This document shows positions 8,328 to 20,400 of a DNA stretch of 64,000 bases, piece after piece (the first letter of the stretch is position 1; each line of letters begins with the position of its first letter). This DNA is from Stachybotrys elegans. Lineage: Eukaryota; Ascomycota; Sordariomycetes; Hypocreales; Stachybotryaceae. Position numbers and translations under genes: made by a program. The DNA lies in contig JAGPNK010000028.1 of NCBI GenBank assembly GCA_020746835.1, positions 1 to 64,000 on the forward strand, given 5' to 3'. Below the pieces are notes generated by a model. It did no database searches. It worked only from the letters and a program-made list of their open reading frames with translations, and was not told where the DNA came from.

Positions 8328-10970
8328 CTAACCGCTTGTGGGCCTGGGAGTGAATAACTGGTTCGCGAAGCAATCCATCCGAGCTTCCAAGGCTTCGGTG
8401 ACTATCAAGCTTATCAGTCTACTAGAACAGCGCGCATCTTGACAATCACTTACACATAAAGATGCGGGGATGCATCAGCTGGCCATGAAATGTGAGAGGA
8501 GCCAACGCACGACTCGCTTGGTCGCCACAATTGATGCCCTGTTCCTCCAGCTCGGCGTAGATCTCTTCCAAAATTGGGCCCGTCGGATCAGAGGTGTGGG
8601 TATCGCTTTCGGTCCTGGACGAAATCCAACTCGACAAAATTAAAGCTGTTTTAGATGAACTTAGTTGGAGACATAGGCCCTAAGAGCATAGTTGTACTGG
8701 AACCAACCTGCTTCGTACGCCGTAACAAAATACTGACATCCAAACGTGAGGCCTGCCGTACGGTGCAATTGCGCCACTCCCATCTTAGCTCTGACCAGCC
8801 ACGAATTGGCGGCGTATCGAACAGCTTTTGGTCCATTTGGTTGAGCGGTAAAGTCAAACTGGAAAGACGAGGACTCATCCCATGGTCGCAGACTTCCTCG
8901 CGCAGCAAGGTGCTTCAAGACGCGCAAGTCCTTGCCAAGATACAAGTGGTAATAAGCGGAGCCGAGAAGAGAGAAACAATCCCCTAGCAGAGAATCCGCT
9001 TGCTTGTAGCTCACCTGGTTGGCGTGAGGATGCGACCTAAAAAGATCTTCCCAAGTGGCCAAAGCTTTCTCCATCCTCGCTGTGAATTCTGAATCAAACC
9101 CACTAAACATCCCTAAAGTAAGTCTTTCATGGTTACAAATATAGCCATAGAGCCAACCAAGAAGAGAAAGTAGACCGTATGAGCTTATTTTCTCCGCAAT
9201 GGGCTCACCACGGATCAGCGACTTTGCCAAGACCATGAGTGATGGTGTAGTCATGTGCAACGATCTGCCACCAAGCAAAGCCCAATCGGCTGCCGACCTG
9301 GCTTTCCAGAACGGCTCCTCTGCGGGCACTGGTATCTCGCACAGTTGATGCGGAAATACGAAGGTCGAGTGCGGATCGTAAGCCAGGATGATGGCACTCA
9401 AATTACAAGTCCAACAGGCGAGACGAGTGTAAGTCTCAACGAAAGACCATGTTTCCCAGTCGAGATCCACCAGGTATGCCTGGCGCTTTTGCTCCAGAAG
9501 ATCCAGACCACGTCGAAGCATCACCGCGATAGAAGAGAACTGTGCCTGCGAGCGTTGAAACCAATCGTCGTTATTGCTGAAAGCTCCCAGTTGGACACAG
9601 AGGAAACTAGCCTGGATTGGCCAGAAATAGGAGCTTGGGCTCTCCCCTCGGTTGTCGGGCGCGTGCCCATAATGATGCAGCAGCTTCCAGCACGCCTCGT
9701 ATGCCGCGCGGGAAAATTGGTGCTCAAAGACGTATTGACTGCCAACTGCCAAAATTGCCAGCACCAGGATGGGATGAGTGTGGCGTATGCTGAACGTTGC
9801 ATGCTGCACGAATGGAACGTGGGAATCGAAGTATTCGAAGTATGCCGTGAGACACCGAACAATGCGTGCTCGCCCTGGAAAAGCAAAACCCTTCACGATG
9901 CCGAAAGTGTCGAGAGCGTGGATTCGTTCGCTAAGCACTGCTGTATCGTCATTTGTGATTTGCAGAGCATGAGCATAACTGATTTCCGCGATTGACCTTG
10001 TATCTTCTTCCACGCTTGCCGTTGAGTGAAGTCTCATCCCATATGTCTGGGACTGCCCTAATCTGGGCTGCATGTCCGATATAAACGGAGTTGTGATGCC
10101 GTTTTTATTCAGATGAGGATGCAGGAGTGCAATATCAGGTTCCATGACGTTCAACCTGCTTTCAGGAAGTAGCCAATCCTCGAGGAAGGTGAGATCATCA
10201 CCAGCACTTAAGCCCGACATGTCCAGCAACGAGCCTTGGAGATTCGACTCTTGATTTGTACCGTCAAGCTCCCCGACTACTTGAAAAGCAGCAGCGGCAC
10301 ATGGACTGTGAGTAGCATTTTGGGTATGCGATTGTAACAATCAGCGTGCTATACCAGACGAGCCATTGGGCCTAAAACCTACAGATGACGGGGATTGGTC
10401 GGCAAGCTGAGGGGCTGCATTGCGGCGAGTATCGTCAAACAGTCCCGGTTGAGCTCCGATATCAGAGACCGTCTCTGAATCAGACAGTCTGCTCAAGAGC
10501 CATATAGGTCAGCTTCTGCCGGCTAATAGTTCATAACCCATAATATATTATCAAGAAACAAACCTCTCTACAAAGTCACCAGGCGGCACGGACCTCCCTC
10601 CTGTGCCCGATACGACTTTAGTTGATGAAGTCCTGGACGTCGCCGATGATTGCAGTTCTGGAAAAGACTGCCCAGGCGTGGTGACACATCTTCGCATGTG
10701 TCGAGTTAAAACATCGGCACGGCCAAAGCAAGAGCCGCAAGCTTTGCAGCAGTGCGATTTCTCACGCTTGTCTGATCAGACCATGTTAGTTGATTAATGA
10801 CGTCGGCACAAGTGGGAGGGCCAAGCACGAGAGTTTAGATGGCGTCGGAGATGTTCAGCTCTAGTATACTGCTTCGAACAAAGCTTGCAAACGTGGCGTG
10901 AGGTAGAAACGTGTGCAGCTGGCGAGCCATCAGCAAGGGTGACTCTAGTGAAAGGCCACGGGTCAGCCAT
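8328..10970 (-). CDS. C2H2 zinc-finger transcription factor with fungal_trans domain, 3' end damaged
   Basis: Exon 1 (10970-10829) encodes the first finger, CKLCSKQYTRAEHLRRHL. A phase-1 intron joins to exon 2 (10771-10564) to give HKREKSHCC and the second finger, CKACGSCFGRADVLTRHMRRC. Exon 3 is 10488-10379. The long exon after it, down to about 8660, carries a fungal-specific transcription-factor regulatory domain (YFEYFDSHVPFVQHATF, LWAL-type region, LLSLLGWLYGYI). Near 8640-8670 the frame hits a stop. Two frame changes are needed to continue into family-like sequence (FNFVELDF, then SDPTGPILEEIYAEL and FHGQLMHPRIFM) and a last exon at 8392-8328. The protein should bind DNA. Whether the C-terminus is intact is doubtful. 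Confidence 0.75.
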
Positions 10971-11773
10971 GGCCAATCAGCTGTCGGCAAATCAATCTTT
11001 TCGGGCTTAGACCTGAATGCTGCACGTTCATAAACAGTGCACGGCGAGCGTCGCCAGCATGAGCTATCAATAGCCAAGTTGATGAAATGGGCAGGAGTGC
11101 AGGAGAGAGCGGAGTGAAGTGGAGGCAGTTGGTGAAGTTGGTGAAGTTGGTAGCAGGGCCCTATCGCAGGCCTGATTGGTGCGAAAGGGTAAACTGTTTA
11201 TCCGCCCCTTAGATAGCGAGAGGCTTGCAGCCCCTTTTCTCATTGTAGGAATCAAGCCTTTACACAGCAGTGAGAGCCAGCTGGTATGGCTGAAGCCCGG
11301 GAACGGGGGATGCATGGAACCCGAGACCGGCCCACCTTCCCCTGGTTTCCCCACATAGTACGGAGTAAAGCTCATGGATATACAAGGTATAGTCTCGGCA
11401 ATTCGAGGTGGTCGAGAATAGGAATGAATGCCCGGTACCAATGGTATGGGCTAGTGACCTACGTGGTAGTCCAACGTATCCAAATTGCTACGCCACCCGC
11501 AGGCGGCTCGGGAACGATCTCTATCCCGTGCCAGGCCATGGGTCTGCGGCCCCCCCAAAATGCTATTTGAAGCAGGCAAGTGCAAATTAGCATCTGGGCA
11601 GCTTTACTCTACTTGGTGCACAGATCCTACAGCGCGGTTGAAGGTTGACTTCGTGGGACTCGGGGTGACGGGCTTAGAACAACTCCTATAAGCACGACCC
11701 AAAGAAGTCATGGAACCCGGAAGTGTCCTCAGGCTCACTCCCAAGCCAGCCTCTCCACGGGTACACGTTTAGA
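10971..11773. other. Intergenic, upstream of the C2H2 factor
   Basis: About 0.8 kb with no supported gene. A short tandem run of gttggtgaa occurs at about 11129-11152. Frames here are short and compositionally random. Confidence 0.4.
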
Positions 11774-11986
11774 TTCTATCACTTTCATGTTGGTTGGCTC
11801 CCAACGTTCACGGCTCCCTACTTTATCAATCCTCCTTCCCTTAGTTGGGCGCATGATTCTGATTTCCCACCAACACCTTGGCCATTATTTCCATCTACTT
11901 CTTTGTGCTAGAAACCAACGGCCGCATGCTGAAAGAAATTGATAAATGCTACAACCAGCACGTGCCGATACGGAAGTTTCCTACGT
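11774..11986 (+). pseudogene. Relic of an MFS sugar transporter, C-terminal end only
   Basis: Two frames together match the last helices of fungal sugar/hexose transporters. VGWLPTFTAPYFINPPSLSW lies in one frame. After a frame change comes IYFFVLETNGRMLKEIDKCY with HVPIRKF. The PETKGRTLEEID signature is degraded to LETNGRMLKEID. No upstream portion of the transporter is present, so this is a remnant rather than a gene. Confidence 0.75.
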
Positions 11987-13579
11987 ACGATTGTATTGGG
12001 GTCGAACATGCCCGGCAGGAGACTACACCATGCCTACGCTCAACGATCTGTGGGCACTGACTGAGTGGCACAGGGGCGAGAATCCTCTCGGTCTGGGTCG
12101 ACAATGGCTTCTCAGTGTGCAATTCAATAAGGCAGACGGATAGCCATTGTACTTCAAACGCAAATTTGTGACATCTGGTCCGTGATATCAGTTCTCTAAA
12201 AGCATTCAGCGAGTCTTGTCAGAAACTTATGCCTAGTCCCTCCTAGAATCTCGTATTTTACTGGTAATGACTTCCGGCGTATGAGGTGCTTATGACAGCT
12301 TTGGCGGCCATGTTTTTCGCTGCATCCAGAACACTTCGGACAATTTTCGCATCGCACGCATATTTCTCTCGAGTAACCTCGCTTGACCACGTCAAAAAGA
12401 TGATAAATCGGGACATATAATCATGCTGCTGAGAGTAGATGGTGCCGCATGGCGGCTCAGGCAGTAAGAGTGACCGGACAGAAGTGAGCAATGGGACTGA
12501 GCTGGTGTTAATCTTTGAGAGAGTGACCTCCGTCAGTATTTAAATAGAAGGTCAGAGAACCATGGCAAATAGGTATTCAAGGGTAAAAGACTTACAATCT
12601 ATGGAGTCGCTCAACACAGGCTAAACATGGCATCATGACCACTGTTGGAGGCATGAGTGGCACCAGGAGTCGGGGCATGTTCTGCTCCACCAATATTTTC
12701 GCTGCTGGTTTAAAGCCTGGACTGCCCGCAAGCTCGTCATGATGATCCATCGATCGCCACATGATGAATGCATAGATCAGGCCGAGATCACTATCGCATC
12801 AAATACGGTTTGCTGCTCTGGAGGTCTTCGAACATCTCCTGCGGACTTCGCGCCAACAGCTGAAAACTCTTCAAACGAACGACATCGGCCACGTTGGCTT
12901 TGGTTGTATGGAGAAGCAATACCTCGCATAGATAATTGTCACTGGAGAGATTTTGAAGACTGGTCTCGTCCATTTTCTTTTCAAAACAGGGCTTGGGTGT
13001 GAGCAGTTTGTGGCCTGCGACCGCGGAAACTGGATAAAGCGGTCTGTTTACCTTGGAAAGTGCCGCTGCTGGTCCACCAAGCCATCGCTAAGAGACAACC
13101 ACATAGGTGAGGTCCGGCACATAAGCTCCAGCGAAGATGCATGTGGCGGTGGGGGTGGGGGATGTCCAGAAATCACACTTCTATGTCAGAAAAGTGGGAT
13201 CCCCATGATTCATCAGCTGCCAGGTGCACCCGTGGAGAATGATACGAGTCACGGCAGTTTTCAATGGTTGGGGCTGGTCCGGAGTAAACCCCGAGTGTTC
13301 AAACTATCACCGACGGATGTATTTTTGTGCTTGGTACTAGCTGAATGTAGGCATCTGCTGGAGATCTGCACCGCCCTGCCTAGCCAGCACAAGAAAAGAT
13401 ATCGAGGTATTTACCGACTTGGTCTGGACGCAGGGTCGTTTGGTATCAACTCTGGCTTCGGAGACACGAGTACTAAGGAATCAATATTACATGCCAGACA
13501 CCAGCTCGCTCCGACAGCCACTGAATTTGACTACAACTACTTTCGAGACAGTAAACGGAAGTGACGGGCCGCTACTCAC
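11987..13579. other. Long stretch without a recognisable gene
   Basis: Frames on both strands are short or unlike known proteins. The longest is a 203-residue plus-strand frame at 12953-13564 with no recognisable domain, no clear start context and a Gly run. It may be part of the degenerate DNA around the two relics that flank this stretch. A TATA-like atttaaat lies near 12540 but serves no visible gene. Confidence 0.35.
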
Positions 13580-13736
13580 AGGCTATTCTGCCGAGCCAGG
13601 GTTTAATGTCATCGTCATTGGCGTTGGTCCTGTCGGACTGGCTGGAATCCGGGTCATCATCCTGGAAAAGCAGAGGGGCATTTTGAAGGCAGCGCGCGCT
13701 ATCGCATATATGCCTGCGGTGAACAGTGAATTCTAG
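13580..13736 (+). pseudogene. Relic of a FAD-dependent monooxygenase, N-terminal nucleotide-binding region
   Basis: The frame contains FNVIVIGVGPVGLAG, matching the GxGxxG dinucleotide fold of flavin-dependent monooxygenases. A second-strand segment IRVIILEKQRGILKAARAIAYMP follows immediately. In intact enzymes an Ala/Leu-rich helix separates the two, and here it is shortened. The frame then stops. Nothing resembling the substrate-binding half follows, so this is an N-terminal fragment. Confidence 0.7.
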
Positions 13737-14027
13737 CAAACATGCTTTCCAGAATGAATGAGGATCCCGCTTTTGCTTTGCACAGCAGTACCAGATGCTT
13801 CCGAATACTATCCAATCAGAAGTGCTTCCCGATCCAACTAGCTCAGAAGTGTGTATTTAGACTGTTATAGTATATAGGTAGTCGTCGGACGGCGAGGCTT
13901 TTGGGGCGCTATCAAGTAGACATTTCTCACAGCAAGAGCTCGAGTCTGGTGATTGTTCTCGCTCTACTAGGCTACGATGGACCTGGTCCAGTTGCGTCGG
14001 TCAAATGACCTTTTTGCAGCAGACACC

Positions 14028-15832
14028 TCATGTATACACGGCCTCCAAGCAGTCCCTCTGGATCAGGGCGGCGTGCGCTGCACTGCGCACCTTGACATCC
14101 AAGGGGAATGGCTCGTCCACGCCCACTCCCATTGGCAGTTTCATGGTGTCGATTGTCTGGTTCACCTTCTCGCTGAAGTCAAAACAGTACAGGAGCCGAG
14201 CTGCTGCAATCCACACATTGAGCTCGCCCACTTTCCAACCAACACATACGCGGCGTCCTAATTCGTTCTCACGAGTAAGCCTCCGTGTATACAACTTCCA
14301 GGATTTGGTCTTCACAGACAGCTCTCTCTAGCGAGGTTTGGTGCAGAGAAAGAAAAAAGAGAAGAAGAAAAATAAATCCACACATACCTGCTCCAAAACT
14401 ATAGTGTCCTTTCAAACCATTGTTGAGATCATCGTTCATATGACGTTCGGGCCAAAATCTCTCGGGTTGCTCATACTCATCGGGGCTGAGCGAGATGTTC
14501 CAGGCATTGAAGGTAAACACAGTACCTTTGGGAAATTTATAGCCTTCGTATTCGTCATCTTTTGTCAGTACAACCGGAACGCCGATTTCAGTGATGTTGG
14601 GTCTCCATCTGAACGCTTCTTTAACCACCGCGGTAATGTAGGGCAAGCTATCCTTGTCGTCCCATGATGGTAGACGTTCACCATTGCTTCCGCAGACATC
14701 ATCCAATTGCTTCTGTGCAGTTTTCGCCCAGTCCGGATACGTCGCGGCCGCGGCAAGAAGATTGCCGACAGTGGCGCGTGAAGTGTCACTGCCTGCCTCA
14801 AGAAGAGTACCGCAGACAAAAAGCTTCTGGGTTTCGTCCATGGTTTGGGCTTCCTTGCTTTCCAAAAGTCTTTTGCGAAGCACTCCGGTGCGTCGCCAGC
14901 CTCCAACCTTTTGCGCAGATGATCTAGTTCCGTCTTGTATACCCTGCAACGAGAAGATAAGCAACTGCCAGGAGGGCCCGAAGACAAAACAAAGGCGCAA
15001 AAACGTTGGGAGAGACTGACGATTTGACTTTTTGAAATTCTCTCTCTCCGTACGGCCGCCACCACTGGAGGAAGACGGGCAGTTTAGCCAGCGAAGGGAA
15101 GGCGTCTACCGTTGCAACACCACCCTGCGCGCTGGCCAAAAACGCCTCGATGGTCTCGAAGAGCAATTTTGTTTCGGGGTCATCCAGTCTCGAACGCACT
15201 CCGAAAACAACATTCCTTATCACCGAGTTGGCGTAGCGTGCGTTTGCAATATACCATTTCTCGGGCGCTTGCAAGTACTCCCAAATCAGTTGTTTGGACT
15301 CGACATCCTGCAATGGCATAAACACATCTTTGACTCTTGTCCCCAAAATCAGATGCATGACCTTGCGGATAAGTCGCCAACGATCACCGTAGGGCATCAA
15401 CAAAACACGGGAGCCGCCTGACATAATATCGTGACTCAACGGAAACGGCGGCCTCGAGCAGTAAATCGCCGCCCGCTTTTCCAGCAGATCCTTGACGACC
15501 CGTGATGAATTGAGGAAGACCCAAGTATTTTCACCCAGTTGAACGGTGAACCTGATTGAGACCATATTGTCAGCTGCCAACGGCCAAGTGCTATGACCGT
15601 AGATGCAGGTTTCACTTGCTTACATTTCTCCATATTTCTCCGCAAGTTTCTTCGCCCAGGTTCCTTGATGTGTCTTGGGGATCTGTAGGGTGTTGCCTAT
15701 GAAAGGAAGCCCAGGAACGCGGGGAGGGAGGTTGTATCTTCTGTTGAATATGATCCGCTGTACGAGCACGTAACCGACATATCCAACCAGCGTGGAAAGA
15801 GCCACGACCGGGAAAGATACACCAAGAGCCAT
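14028..15832 (-). pseudogene. Cytochrome P450 with one apparent frameshift
   Basis: Exons: 15832-15624, 15551-15021, 14943-14388 and 14257-14028. Exon 1 carries a membrane anchor and the Pro-rich hinge (YNLPPRVPGLPFIGNTL). Exon 2 has LLMPYGDRWRLIRKVMH (C-helix). Exon 3 has the I-helix variant LLEAGSDTSRATV, the K-helix KEAFRWRP and the PERF region (YEQPERFWPERH). A 130-bp intron then rebuilds the heme loop FGAGRRVCVGW across the junction. Near 14870 the frame must change by one base between ECFAK and LLESKEAQTMDE. All other landmarks are intact. Either a recent one-base deletion inactivated the gene or this is a sequencing error. The substrate is unknown. Confidence 0.8.
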
Positions 15833-16290
15833 AGTTATAGCTTGGCTCAGTCTTTCTGTCTTTCTGGGTTTACGGAAAGAGCGTTGTTTCGGAAGATTCG
15901 GGGAGTCGTTCTATCTCACTTGCACATTGCAGCCACTCACCCTCTCGAGCCCTTATACTCTGTACATGGTCCACTTCTACCACTCTCCAACTCCAGCTTC
16001 AGGCCGGGCATGCCGTCCCTCCCCACACATAACCCCACTAGGGGCGCCACCCCCACCACATAACCCCATCACTCCGTATGTCTTTTGTGCTACTCCGTAT
16101 GAAGAGGCGGGTTAGCACGGAGTGGCGGTTTTGTCACCACTCACGACCAGCGGTTCTGCCACTACCCACCGCTGACGTGCCCCTCATTTCCATAGCTGCC
16201 CCTCCTAACGAGGAGAACCATGGAACCACAATCTTGCTCTGCCTCGTGGCTAGACACTATACATCGCTCTATTGAACTAGTATAATCGAT
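15833..16290. promoter_or_regulatory. Divergent intergenic region between the P450 and the gasdermin-like gene
   Basis: The 458-bp stretch separates two divergent starts. It is C-rich around 15960-16060 (cccacca/ccccacta runs). It contains a repeated ctccgtatg (16073-16081 and 16093-16101). No coding frame is supported. Confidence 0.4.
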
Positions 16291-17136
16291 ATGGTGAGCA
16301 AGTGTTGGGTAAACACCAGGGTTGAAGACTGGCCTGCGGGCGGATCATTACAGCTAGGCCAAATCCTCAGACAGCCGCTCGATCCCAACACTGCGTGTAT
16401 CCCGCCCGGGTTTATTGCCGCCCCCCCAAAGGGCACTGTCGAGTCTAGTACCCGATTGAATGTGAGCGAGGAAACGAAGGATGAGGTCAGCGCCGGGTTC
16501 AGGGCATGGATAAAGGTTCCTAACCTGGCCACCGGAGGGAATCTGAAAGCTGAGGGAGGGAGCTCCAGCCGGGACGCGCGCCATTTCAAGAGCTTACAGT
16601 CCCAAAAGGCAATATTTGGCACCACCTATGTGCAAGCCGCCTTGGACACCGAGTATGTCAAGGCATACTTCCAGAGCCTCAACGCCTTGGAGCGCAAGTT
16701 CAAACACGTTTGGATGATAACCGGCATCAGGGTTGCCAACGAGGCAACGAAAGAGATGCTTGAGACCAGGAATCACGACTTGCAGGCATCTGCCAACCTA
16801 GACGGCTCAGCGGTCAACGCTCCTGTCGAGGGGGGCCTCGACAGCCACCAAAAGTCAAAGCATGAACATTCGCAGTCTTCAGAAGGGGGCAGCGATTACA
16901 TATTTCAGTACCGGGTCCACCGAGTCAATAAAAGCGTGGGCGTACTGACAGACTGGGACAAAGGCCACTCCGAGACGGTCCAGGCCGGGGATGCCTTCGA
17001 CTTCGAGCTGGTCGCCAATGAGAGGTCGCCGCTCACCGAAGAGGACCTCGGAACTTACGCTGCCGTGTCAGACATCAAAGTCGACGCGGTCGAAGACGAT
17101 GGAGACGACGACGTCTACTTTAGCGCCGCGACTTAG
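16291..17136 (+). CDS. Fungal gasdermin-like protein (HET-Q1/RCD-1-type candidate)
   Basis: The single-exon ATG frame gives 281 residues without a signal peptide, close to the ~278 residues of Podospora HET-Q1. Features resembling fungal gasdermin-like proteins, by recollection rather than alignment, are: an N-terminal start with Trp-rich EDWPAGGSLQLGQIL; the central KHVWMITGIRVANEA segment (residues ~138-152); and a polar region followed by SDYIFQYRVHRVNKS (~201-215). After ~residue 236 (AFDFEL) comes a short, very acidic tail ending DDGDDDVYF. Fungal gasdermins are kept inactive by a small C-terminal piece removed by a subtilase, after which the N-terminal part forms membrane pores. Such a protease is the converging neighbour, ~310 bp away. 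The family call rests on length, motifs and this context. Confidence 0.6.
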   Translation: MVSKCWVNTRVEDWPAGGSLQLGQILRQPLDPNTACIPPGFIAAPPKGTVESSTRLNVSEETKDEVSAGFRAWIKVPNLATGGNLKAEGGSSSRDARHFKSLQSQKAIFGTTYVQAALDTEYVKAYFQSLNALERKFKHVWMITGIRVANEATKEMLETRNHDLQASANLDGSAVNAPVEGGLDSHQKSKHEHSQSSEGGSDYIFQYRVHRVNKSVGVLTDWDKGHSETVQAGDAFDFELVANERSPLTEEDLGTYAAVSDIKVDAVEDDGDDDVYFSAAT

Positions 17137-17449
17137 GCGCGCACGAAGTTCGTTGGAATGGCGAGTATCTGATTGACATGGAGGGGGCTCCAAATGATTG
17201 CGGTGAACGAAACCGTCAGTGCGTCGAATATCGCGGGCCACATGTAACCACTGCAAGCGAGCTCTGCGAATCAGCTTTGTTTGTCTAGCACTACTTGCTC
17301 TCATATTCACTACCCACAAACCTACCTCAAGCGAAATTGAACGGGCTATTCTACTCTTGGTATAAGTCTAAACATCGTATACATAGGAGCTATGTGCTTC
17401 TGCTGAAAGCACCATGTACCAAACAAGAAGGGATTTCCATTACCACAGG
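17137..17449. terminator. Convergent 3' region between gasdermin-like and protease genes
   Basis: 313 bp lie between two facing stop codons. No frame looks coding. Overlapping 3' ends of the two transcripts are likely from the arrangement but cannot be located. Confidence 0.35.
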
Positions 17450-20400
17450 TCAATACAGCCCGCCTGGCTTAAAATCTTGGCACTCCTGGTACGTCCCTCG
17501 CAGACGGCTAGAGATGAGCATCTCCCAGTCTTCTAGAATATTCCCTCTCAAGTTCCGAAGTGGCTTGTCGGTCTTGAAGAGGATCCACGGCTTTAGGATG
17601 TTGTATGCATGGCCCTCGGTCGACGGATTGTTGACCATCAGGTCGAACATGATCTTCTTCATCACCCGTATGTCTCTTAGCCCGTTGCGCTCCACCTGCC
17701 CGTCATACGACCAGACGGCACGCATCGATCGCGTCTTCAGCTGTCGTGCGTAGTCGAGGACGATAGCCGCGATGCCGGCGGCAACGGCGGTCGAGATTGA
17801 GGTGCCCTCCTGTACCACCATGCTGTTGTCTTTCCACGCAGCCGTGATACCCTGCCCCAGGACAGCGAGGTTTGCCCGGCCAGGTTGCGGCAGTGGGCTG
17901 TATGGAGATCGCTCTGAGTTCTCGTTGTGTGAGTTGATGCAGATGGTGAGCTCGCCTGCTGAGGCGGGGAAGCCGATCTCGAGCTCGCGGTCATGGCGAT
18001 TGTTGGACGCTGACGCAAACACCAGCGCGCCCTTCGACTTGGCATACTCTAGCGCTCCCTCTACCAAGGTCCGATCGGGCGACTTACCCAGCGAGAGGGA
18101 CAGGGAGATGATATCGACGCCCCAGCCCTGGTCGGGATTGGCGGCGTGTTGGATTGCCTATATTGCATGCGATGGATTGTAAGCAGATTGTCTCCGGGGA
18201 AGCTCTAACGGAATGTCACCTACACGAGCCACCCGCGAAGCCGTTTGTGGCACCTCCTCGCCGTCCCAGACCCGAGCTACGTATACATCCACATGCTCGG
18301 CCGTCATAAACACCAAGTGGGCCATGTGGGTGCCGTGGCCGTGGTTGTCGATCATGCGTACGCCTTGGTCTTCCACAAAGTCCCAATGGCCGGCAATACT
18401 CCCATTTGCTCCGGGGGCTGCATAGTTATAGAGATGCTGATTCCCGTCTTGGCACCCGGTGTCAATGATGGCCACCTTTACGCGGGTTTTCGTGTCTTCC
18501 GAGGCCAGTCGGTCGTACAGTTTCGTGTTAAGGTACGTCTTGACGTTCTCAATGTTGTTAAACCAGCTTGCTCCCCATGGGACGCTGCATCTTGGTTAAC
18601 GAGGTCAAGTGGCTGGAGATTGGACATCTCTGGTGATAGGTGGCTTGTTGCACTTACTTTGTTGTATCATTGGTCTGACTAACGCCGGGATCCGTCACCT
18701 GAGGTGCAACCGGAGGTGCCGCTGGCGGGGTCTGATATTCGTCAAGCCTTGATTTCTTCCCTGAGGCAGATGCATGAGAAGTAGACGAGTTTCTACGTTT
18801 TCGAGATTCCTGTATGCTCCTCGGTCGCGCTGCCGCGTCCATGATCTTTCGAAACACCTTGTCATGAATGACGCGCCTCGCTGTATCAGCCATTCTCTCT
18901 CTCAGCAGTGGTGCAGTGACGGCTGCTTGACCGTATATGAGATGAAATCTCAAGCAAGATTCCACTGCTGAGAGATAGTCAAAATTGCGTACATCGTCAT
19001 ATTTCTTCTTCTCATTGTCCACGATCTGTTGGAGTTCGCTCCAGGTGCTCCTTTGGTGCGATTCCAGCGTGGGGTACTCCCCTTGGGCCCCGAGCCCGAC
19101 CTGCAGCAACAGCTTGGCGAAGTCGATGAACAGAATTGGCGGCTCTGTATCTTCGGGCTTACCGACCTCCAGTTGCCGCACCGTGTCGGGCGCATGGCCA
19201 CAGCAGATGAAGGCACGATCTATCGATGGGGGCCCCCACGGCCTGCACAAGAAGTGAATTCGACTGGGGTCCCACGGCTCGATGGTGCCCTCGGAGACAA
19301 AACTCAACATGAGGGCCAAAGTCAGTCTCGCGGCAAGAGCACGCTGCGCTGCGATTTCGTCGGGGTTTGCAGATCGTCTTTCCTGGAAGAACCTGCCGGA
19401 TAACAACTGTAGCAGGGTGGTTTGGGGCTGGAAGCCGTTGTGCACTTCCCTGTGTTTCGGATCAATCGACACGACTACCTTTTTATCCTGGAGACCGAGG
19501 CGAAGGCCATCTCTACGATGCCGGTGGCTCCTAATTCGGTCACAAAGCGGTATCTCTTCTCTCCACTTTTGCAAGTCCCTATGGTAAGAGACGGGGTTAG
19601 AGAACATAGGTTTGCATGTGTCATCTGGACTTACATCCGTTCTAGAAGCTCGACCCTCGCCTCCTGCCACTCCCTTGATATCCGGATTTCTCCTGTTTCA
19701 GGCTCGGACTGAACTGGTACTGGTTCTTTACTCTGGACGCCGCGGCTTGACAGAAAATTGCCTAGTCTCTTCATCAGAGGCGGAGCAGGCTTCGTTTCGG
19801 CGGTCTTGGTGGGTAGGCATGTGGACAGAAACAGGTCGACGGGCGAGGGCATGGCGATGAAATCTGACCCTGCCTCGTACAACACAGGGAGTTGGAGTAA
19901 AAGTTGGTGGTCCTTGCAACTCCCTAATCCGGCGAAGAGGGCCACCAAGACGTGCGAGGCTTGTGTCTCGTGGTTACGAAACAGGTCCTGCGGGTCGGCA
20001 CTCCAAGACGTGAAACCCGGCGAAGACTGCATCTCATCAGGCACAAAGAGGACCATTTGAAAGAACACGTTACATGGGACAAGACTCTCAAAGGCCTTTT
20101 CCATGTCTTTCGAGACATCGAACAAGTTGACATTCTCCCCTCCTGCCATCAAATCATAAGAACCCGACGTTGTTTTAATGTGACGAAGGAGACCCTTCAA
20201 AATCTGATACGGGGCTTCAAGCCCTCGTAGGTCTAGAGAGATTTTCGGATTGATAATCGAATCCAGCAGAGAACAGAGATCTGTTAAGACCTCGTGCGTG
20301 TCAGAATATAACTCCGGTTCATCCCAAGAGTCGCAATCCTGGATCACGTCGAGGCCTCGCATGCTGAAAATCTGGCCCAGGCTTATTTGTATGGTTTTCA

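Noticed and set aside
12595..12973. Minus-strand frames with FIMWRSMDHHDELAGSP-like sequence
   Set aside because: They look coding-like in places but need a frame change and match no family I can name.
12953..13564. 203-residue frame
   Set aside because: Compositionally irregular, no start context, no domain; lies among relics.
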